Source: Ciona intestinalis
Taxonomy: Eukaryota; Chordata; Ascidiacea; Phlebobranchia; Cionidae
Direction of reading: 5' to 3'
Assembly: GCF_000224145.3 (NCBI RefSeq)
Contig: NC_020168.2
Span: forward strand, 5,443,294 to 5,507,293
Length of the DNA: 64,000 bases
Below the pieces are notes generated by a model. The model had not been told where the DNA came from. It made no database searches and saw only the letters and a program-made list of their open reading frames with translations. Below, piece by piece: positions 61,001 to 64,000 of this stretch; the first letter of the stretch is position 1, and each line of letters begins with the position of its first letter. The translations under genes were made by a program, and so were the position numbers.

Positions 61001-63916
61001 GATGGAGTTGGTTTTTGTTCTTTTTATCATATTCATGGTCGGTGGAGTGAATCCCGATGCATCATGCAGGTCCTCCTCTTTGCTCTGGACACTACTCCCG
61101 GATGCAGAGGATGCAGGATCAGTTGGTTCAACATCTGAAGGAATAATTAAAATGTTTGATGAGTGAGTGGAACTGATTTATTCTGATTTTTGTTATATCA
61201 AGGGTGTTCTGTTGTACCCACAGTTATATAACTTTGTGTGCGATTGTTTTTTTTGGATTTTTTCACTAAGGTTTCATTTAAGTAATTTAAGTAAGTAAAT
61301 AAAGCTGTATTAAATAAAACACCTATGTTAATAAAAAGTAATAACTCTTAAGATGGCATGTGGTATATGAAACAATACACAATACAACTGTCATTGCCTA
61401 TTCTATTTATAATTATCCGAAGCAGTAAATTTTTAGAAAACCAAAAAACAATATTTTTTTACAAATAAAAAAAAATATTCACAAAACCAAAAAACAATCA
61501 ATTTTTACAAAAAAAAAAAATTTTTTTACCTAAATTTGGTAAAGTGGTAGAAGGTAAGTTGTATACAAGGGGGTTGGATGACAATCGTGACTCATCATAA
61601 TTCTTCTCAAGCAAATCTGCTGACGTCATGGGCCACAGTCGAAGCGTTTGGTCTTTAGACCATGTGACTAGCTGCCAATTCTGGTCTGTTAAGGAATATG
61701 AGAGTAATTTAGAAATCTGAATTTTCTTGACTGTTTTGGCTAAGATATATTTTGTTGGTTTATGCGATCCATTTATTTGAGAGGCCTAGCTGCGAGGTGG
61801 CCCATTACCCCAACACCCAGAATTCCTAAGCTACAAAATGTTAATTCAGGTTTTACTATTTATGATTGCCTTTTTATTTATTGAACTGATTTTATTTATT
61901 TGGACATATTACGAAAACCTACAGTTAAACTCCTCATAATTTTTTATCAATCTAAGAATTAGCAGAATAATATTAAAAAAAATAGTTTAAAAGTAAATTT
62001 AAAAACTTTGAAGTCTAAAATAAATCTAAAAATCAGTTTTAAATCACCATTTTGAACTTCATTGCATTTCCTCCAGTGAGCATGCAACACAACATCAGTG
62101 TGCCCTGTATAAGTGATGACAGGCTGACTTGTTTCCTCTAAACTCCACAAAGAAATCGGAGTCTCGCGGAAATTAACAATCCCTGTTGAAAGGATTCCGT
62201 TTCCAAATGGCTGAAACAACAAAAAAGTCATTTGATAAAATATAGAAGCATAACATTGTCTTTATTTTTTTTTCACTCACCGTGTATTTTGCTTTCCACA
62301 CCGGTTTCCCCACGTTGATAGTTTCCTCTGGTGACCGGGGTTCCTCTCTTGTGTTCCAGAAGCGAATGTTGGAATCTTGGCTCGAGGAAGACAGCATGTG
62401 CTCCTCTGATCTGCTCCAATCCAGGGAATAGATCTTAGAGAGGTGGGCAGTGATGTGCTGGACCGCTATTTTACAGTTCTGTAAAATATAAAAGGAATGA
62501 GTGAATGTAACTTGCTTTAAACCTGGAGAACAACAGTTGTAATTACACAGGGGTTCACCTGGCGCCCGTTTACGAGTTACCATGTACCTAACTTATGTTA
62601 CTTTTATCTTTGGTGTGTTTTCCTAATATATGGCTTACAATTTACACAACCAATTAGTGACCACTGGGTTGGTATGTAACTTTAACCTTCCATGGTGGGG
62701 CGACGACAGTTGTTATAACACGGGTGCCCTAATTAATAAACCTTGTGGTGCATACTCGCATATGTAACTTTGTGAGTGATTTATTTATGTTTTGATCACA
62801 ATTAGTCAATATTTTTAAATTTTTATTGTCTTACTAGTGCAAAAATATTAAAATCACTGGCTTTTACAAAACAATCATAATATCTTACCCTGGAATCCCA
62901 TATTCGAATATTCCCATCATGGGAAGAAGCGAAACAATATGGATTCAATCGGTTCCATTTTACTTGACTTGCACCAACTAAATATAAAATTTTTCTGACG
63001 ATAAAATTTTTAAATATAATATTATATGGTATATAACAGGGTGGGGAAGATGGGACACCTTTTGCACACAATATCCAAACATGTGCCTGTGTTTTAACCA
63101 ATTAACAACGATTTATGGCAATGGTGAGAATACGGTTTTATAACAATTTTTTACTAGTGCCTTTTTATCAGGCTTTTCTTAGCTACATTATTTTTGTAAT
63201 TTTTTATGCTAAAGCCATCAAAACATTTATTTCTTTGTTTTAAATTCATTTATATTTCAATTGTATCATGCTTTTCTTACCCACACTTGAAGTGCAAAGT
63301 TTACATCGTTTAGTTTCTCTCATATCCCACACGTATATATAACCATCCAACGAGCATGTTGCCAATATATTGGGCTCAGTAAACGACCAGTCGGCATCAC
63401 TGATTGACCTCATGTGACCTTGCAGTGTTGCCAATTTCTTGCAAGAATTTTCCTCATATTGCCACAGGTCGGTCCACTGGTTGTACTGGATAAGAAAGGT
63501 TATAAAAAAAATTATTATAAACTTATTTATGCTGGCATGGTGGCAGTCGTTATAATACGGGTACAATGTTTCAAACACCTCGTGCTCGGTTAACATTTTA
63601 ATCATACTGTCAACTTCTTTCATGAACTAAACGGTTTAAAATTATATAAAAATAAAGTCGTAAAAAATTACAAACATTTTTTTGTACTAAACCCTGTACT
63701 AAAAATATATGTATATATTATCTTACTTACTGTAGTAAGAAAATATTTCTGGTTTGCTGTCGTTGGATTCCACAAGACGTGACTAACATCCCATTTATTA
63801 CGGAGATTAACTCTTTCAATCACTCGGTTCGGTTCCGTAAGGTCGATCAAAGTGAGGTAACGACGGGATGCCAACATTGCTAGCTTGTGGGTGGCATCCA
63901 CGGACATCGAACCCGG
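55087..63916 (-). CDS. WDR59: WDR59, GATOR2 complex subunit (5' exon outside window)
   Basis: Nutrient-sensing scaffold of the GATOR2 complex that activates mTORC1 at lysosomes by opposing GATOR1. WD40 exons are 63731-63916, 63281-63485, 62889-62977, 62281-62478, 62048-62210 and 61530-61685 (e.g. KWDVSHVLWNP, LQGHMRSISDADW, ASSHDGNIRIWDSR, HLSKIYSLDWSRSEEHML). An RWD-like part follows (60925-61134, 60378-60539, 59946-60041) with YPNNEAPIFNI and LEPCMRQLI. A long middle region covers 59411-59538, 59177-59260, 58722-58881, 58432-58609, 58052-58130, 57532-57656, 57149-57293, 56799-56901, 56518-56644 and 55895-56031. The C-terminal zinc domain is in 55443-55516 and 55087-55209 (CVICKLP, CIKCGHGSH, CPICDCDC). 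The visible start aligns with about residue 22 of the vertebrate protein. Several middle exon edges are approximate. Confidence 0.9.
55555..55850 (-). mobile_element. Near full-length tRNA-derived SINE, reverse orientation
   Basis: About 295 bp containing all blocks in reversed order: 'cagttgttataacagagt', 'gggtaaccacgtatgtaac', 'cagaaatgggttgtcaaa', 'cttgcccaaggacacc', and a tRNA-like head with 'aagccttgtacccataac' and 'aaccaactgtgctaccgc'. It is in a WDR59 intron and is the best copy for defining the family here. Confidence 0.75.
56265..56517 (+). mobile_element. SINE copy reaching a WDR59 splice site
   Basis: Blocks 'ccatgggcaagacactta', 'cactaataagttgcc', 'gcacccacaaagtaa', 'gtaagctggcacaaggtgta' and the 3' end 'aagcaagttacattcatcca'. 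It runs directly up to the donor at 56516-56517 of the exon 56518-56644. Confidence 0.65.
57016..57148 (+). mobile_element. SINE 3' body
   Basis: 'cacccaccaagtcacatacg', 'gcaagcgggcgcgaggtg' and 'tcaagttacattatttcatt'. It too ends exactly at a WDR59 donor (exon 57149-57293). Confidence 0.6.
57708..57832 (-). mobile_element. SINE 3' body, reverse orientation
   Basis: 'gcgtggcggggtaacgacac', 'catacacctcgtgccgct' and 'aactttgtgggtaaatattt' are the reversed SINE body. Confidence 0.6.
58240..58320 (+). mobile_element. SINE tRNA-like head fragment
   Basis: 'gggttcaaggctcatcatc' (B-box-like) and 'cattgtgaccatgtgtg' match the SINE head only. Confidence 0.45.
60056..60270 (+). mobile_element. SINE body copy
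   Basis: 'agcaagacacctaaccgtaa', 'aatgaactgtctaaattgtc', 'acatggtaactcgttagctg' and 'gcataagttacattcagtca'. Confidence 0.6.
62490..62780 (-). mobile_element. SINE copies, reverse orientation, possibly two nested fragments
   Basis: 'tgaatgtaacttgctttaaa' followed by 'gttcacctggcgcccgttta', and then a second 'ggcgacgacagttgttataa' with 'ccttgtggtgcatactcgc'. The signature block occurs twice, so two fragments are likely. Confidence 0.5.
63034..63150. mobile_element. TA-flanked MITE, right half missing
   Basis: Begins 'acagggtggggaagatggg' and continues through 'caattaacaacgatttatgg' to 'acggttttataac'. No inverted right end is seen. Confidence 0.65.
63525..63600 (-). mobile_element. SINE fragment, reverse orientation
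   Basis: 'gcatggtggcagtcgttata' and 'caaacacctcgtgctcggtt' match the reversed SINE body. Confidence 0.45.
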
Positions 63917-64000
63917 CTGATGAAATAAAGATTTTATTTATTAAGAATTGCAAAAGACGTAGTGGGCTAATTATGGTCTAAACCCCATACACATATGAAA

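Noticed and set aside
1-64000. CRISPR array, operon or prokaryotic origin
   Set aside because: No spaced direct repeats of that type; spliced genes and SINEs show a eukaryotic chromosome.

Overview
The window looks like euchordate, most likely tunicate (Ciona-type), nuclear DNA. It is AT-rich, with compact genes of many small exons, canonical GT-AG introns (some only ~50-100 nt) and a very high density of short non-autonomous repeats. Two repeat families dominate: a tRNA-derived SINE and a TA-flanked inverted-repeat MITE, resembling those described in Ciona (Cics-1-like and Cimi-1-like; this naming is my inference). Conserved orthologues (TRIM71/LIN-41, ABHD2, AIFM2/FSP1, WDR59) support a deuterostome host. 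One 50-base run of N (16561-16610) marks an assembly gap.

Layout. 207-1835 (+): 3' part of an SLC16-type monocarboxylate transporter gene. 1836-5186: repeats and no convincing gene. 5187-11150: a block visibly richer in GC and CpG than its surroundings, with many short chance-length ORFs on both strands and no gene I can recognise. 11161-12815 (+): a three-exon rhodopsin-class GPCR with an acidic, tyrosine-rich N-terminus and no DRY arginine. 13784-22200 (-) and 22867-30647 (-): two tandem paralogues, each 18 exons, encoding BTB-BTB-BACK-Kelch proteins with almost superimposable exon lengths. 31448-35472 (+): ABHD2, divergent from the second Kelch gene across an ~800 bp shared promoter. 37593-44825 (-): TRIM71/LIN-41, whose 3' region carries a cluster of let-7 seed matches. 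45941-48766 (-) and 49524-52980 (-): tandem AIFM2/FSP1 paralogues with eight matched exons. 53827-about 54150 (-): a short unrecognised coding remnant or small gene. 55087-63916 (-): WDR59 (GATOR2 subunit), whose first exon lies beyond the window.

The genes do not form one pathway; this is ordinary chromosomal gene content shaped by two local tandem duplications and repeat insertion. Exon joins were worked out by hand from splice signals, reading-frame continuity and family alignment from memory. Frame closes across all exons of both Kelch genes, ABHD2, TRIM71 and both AIFM2 genes, which is the strongest support for those models. Parts I could not explain are the 5.2-11.1 kb block and the small coding exon near 54 kb.
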